Source: Sphingopyxis sp. OPL5 (GTDB lineage: Bacteria > Pseudomonadota > Alphaproteobacteria > Sphingomonadales > Sphingomonadaceae). From it: DNA of 64,000 bases. Both the position numbers and the translations under genes were made by a program. The DNA lies in the NCBI RefSeq assembly GCF_003797775.2, contig NZ_CP060725.1:2784001-2848000 (forward strand), read 5' to 3'. Under the pieces are notes generated by a model. It saw only the letters and a list, made by a program, of their open reading frames with translations. It made no database searches and had not been told where the DNA came from. Below, one piece after another: positions 62,704-64,000 of the stretch; positions within the stretch are counted from its first letter, which is position 1; each line of letters begins with the position of its first letter.

Positions 62704-62727
62704 CGGGCGCAGTTTAGGCCTGCATAG

Positions 62728-64000
<1,273 letters not shown>

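Overview
The window is a GC-rich chromosomal stretch from an alphaproteobacterium, most likely a sphingomonad close to Sphingopyxis or Sphingomonas. The evidence is gene content rather than a marker search: a DivL-type kinase whose phospho-acceptor histidine is tyrosine, a DUF1013/TrcR protein, AmgK and MurU for peptidoglycan recycling, AddAB instead of RecBCD, a Fur-family Zur beside a MerC-domain protein, and dense palindromic intergenic repeats. Genes are closely packed, often with 4-bp stop/start overlaps. No rRNA, tRNA, CRISPR array, prophage or transposase gene was found. Both ends cut a gene: rplS (L19) on the left and an aspartate/aromatic aminotransferase on the right.

Layout. 1-4.4 kb: rplS end, DUF1287 protein, asd, ddaH, a DUF2238 membrane protein and a lipoprotein. 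4.5-8.5 kb: SDR and AMP nucleosidase, peroxiredoxin, YqgE, a secreted TPR-like protein. 8.9-22 kb: ahcY, then a long plus-strand run divL-tsaE-amgK-murU-addB-addA-trxA joining cell-cycle signalling, tRNA modification, wall recycling and double-strand break repair. 22-31.4 kb: GST and argJ, aldehyde dehydrogenase, an M20 peptidase with a lipoprotein, an HTH regulator with its membrane partner, and a large DUF3857 transglutaminase-like protein. 31.5-43.4 kb: HTH protein, glnA-glnB, a PQQ/haem alcohol dehydrogenase, map, an AbrB-Doc toxin-antitoxin pair, uncharacterised genes, clpA and a DUF1192 protein. 43.5-50.3 kb: quinone reductase, MaoC hydratase, GST, TrcR-like protein, metallo-beta-lactamase-fold hydrolase, TraB/GumN-like protein, DUF481 outer-membrane protein. 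50.4-64 kb: VOC protein, an M20 homologue with altered metal ligands, SDR, class I fumarase, a MITE-like element, a MerC-Zur cluster, a GIY-YIG nuclease inside inverted repeats, an acyl-CoA ligase, a PabB-PabC fusion and an aminotransferase.

Most of the unexplained structure is intergenic. At least four families of long imperfect palindromes recur. One family (D) exists as empty head-to-head pairs at three sites. At a fourth site the same arms enclose nothing but a GIY-YIG nuclease gene with its ribosome binding site. Separately, a 266-bp element with 32-bp perfect terminal inverted repeats lies between the fumarase gene and a membrane-protein gene; its end supplies the stop codon of the latter. 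Several operator-like dyads stand out: a tandem pair overlapping the promoter of the small HTH regulator, an 18-bp perfect palindrome before the PQQ dehydrogenase, a Zur-like dyad before the MerC gene, and a leaderless promoter for the toxin-antitoxin pair. All functional statements come from reading the sequence; no database search was run.
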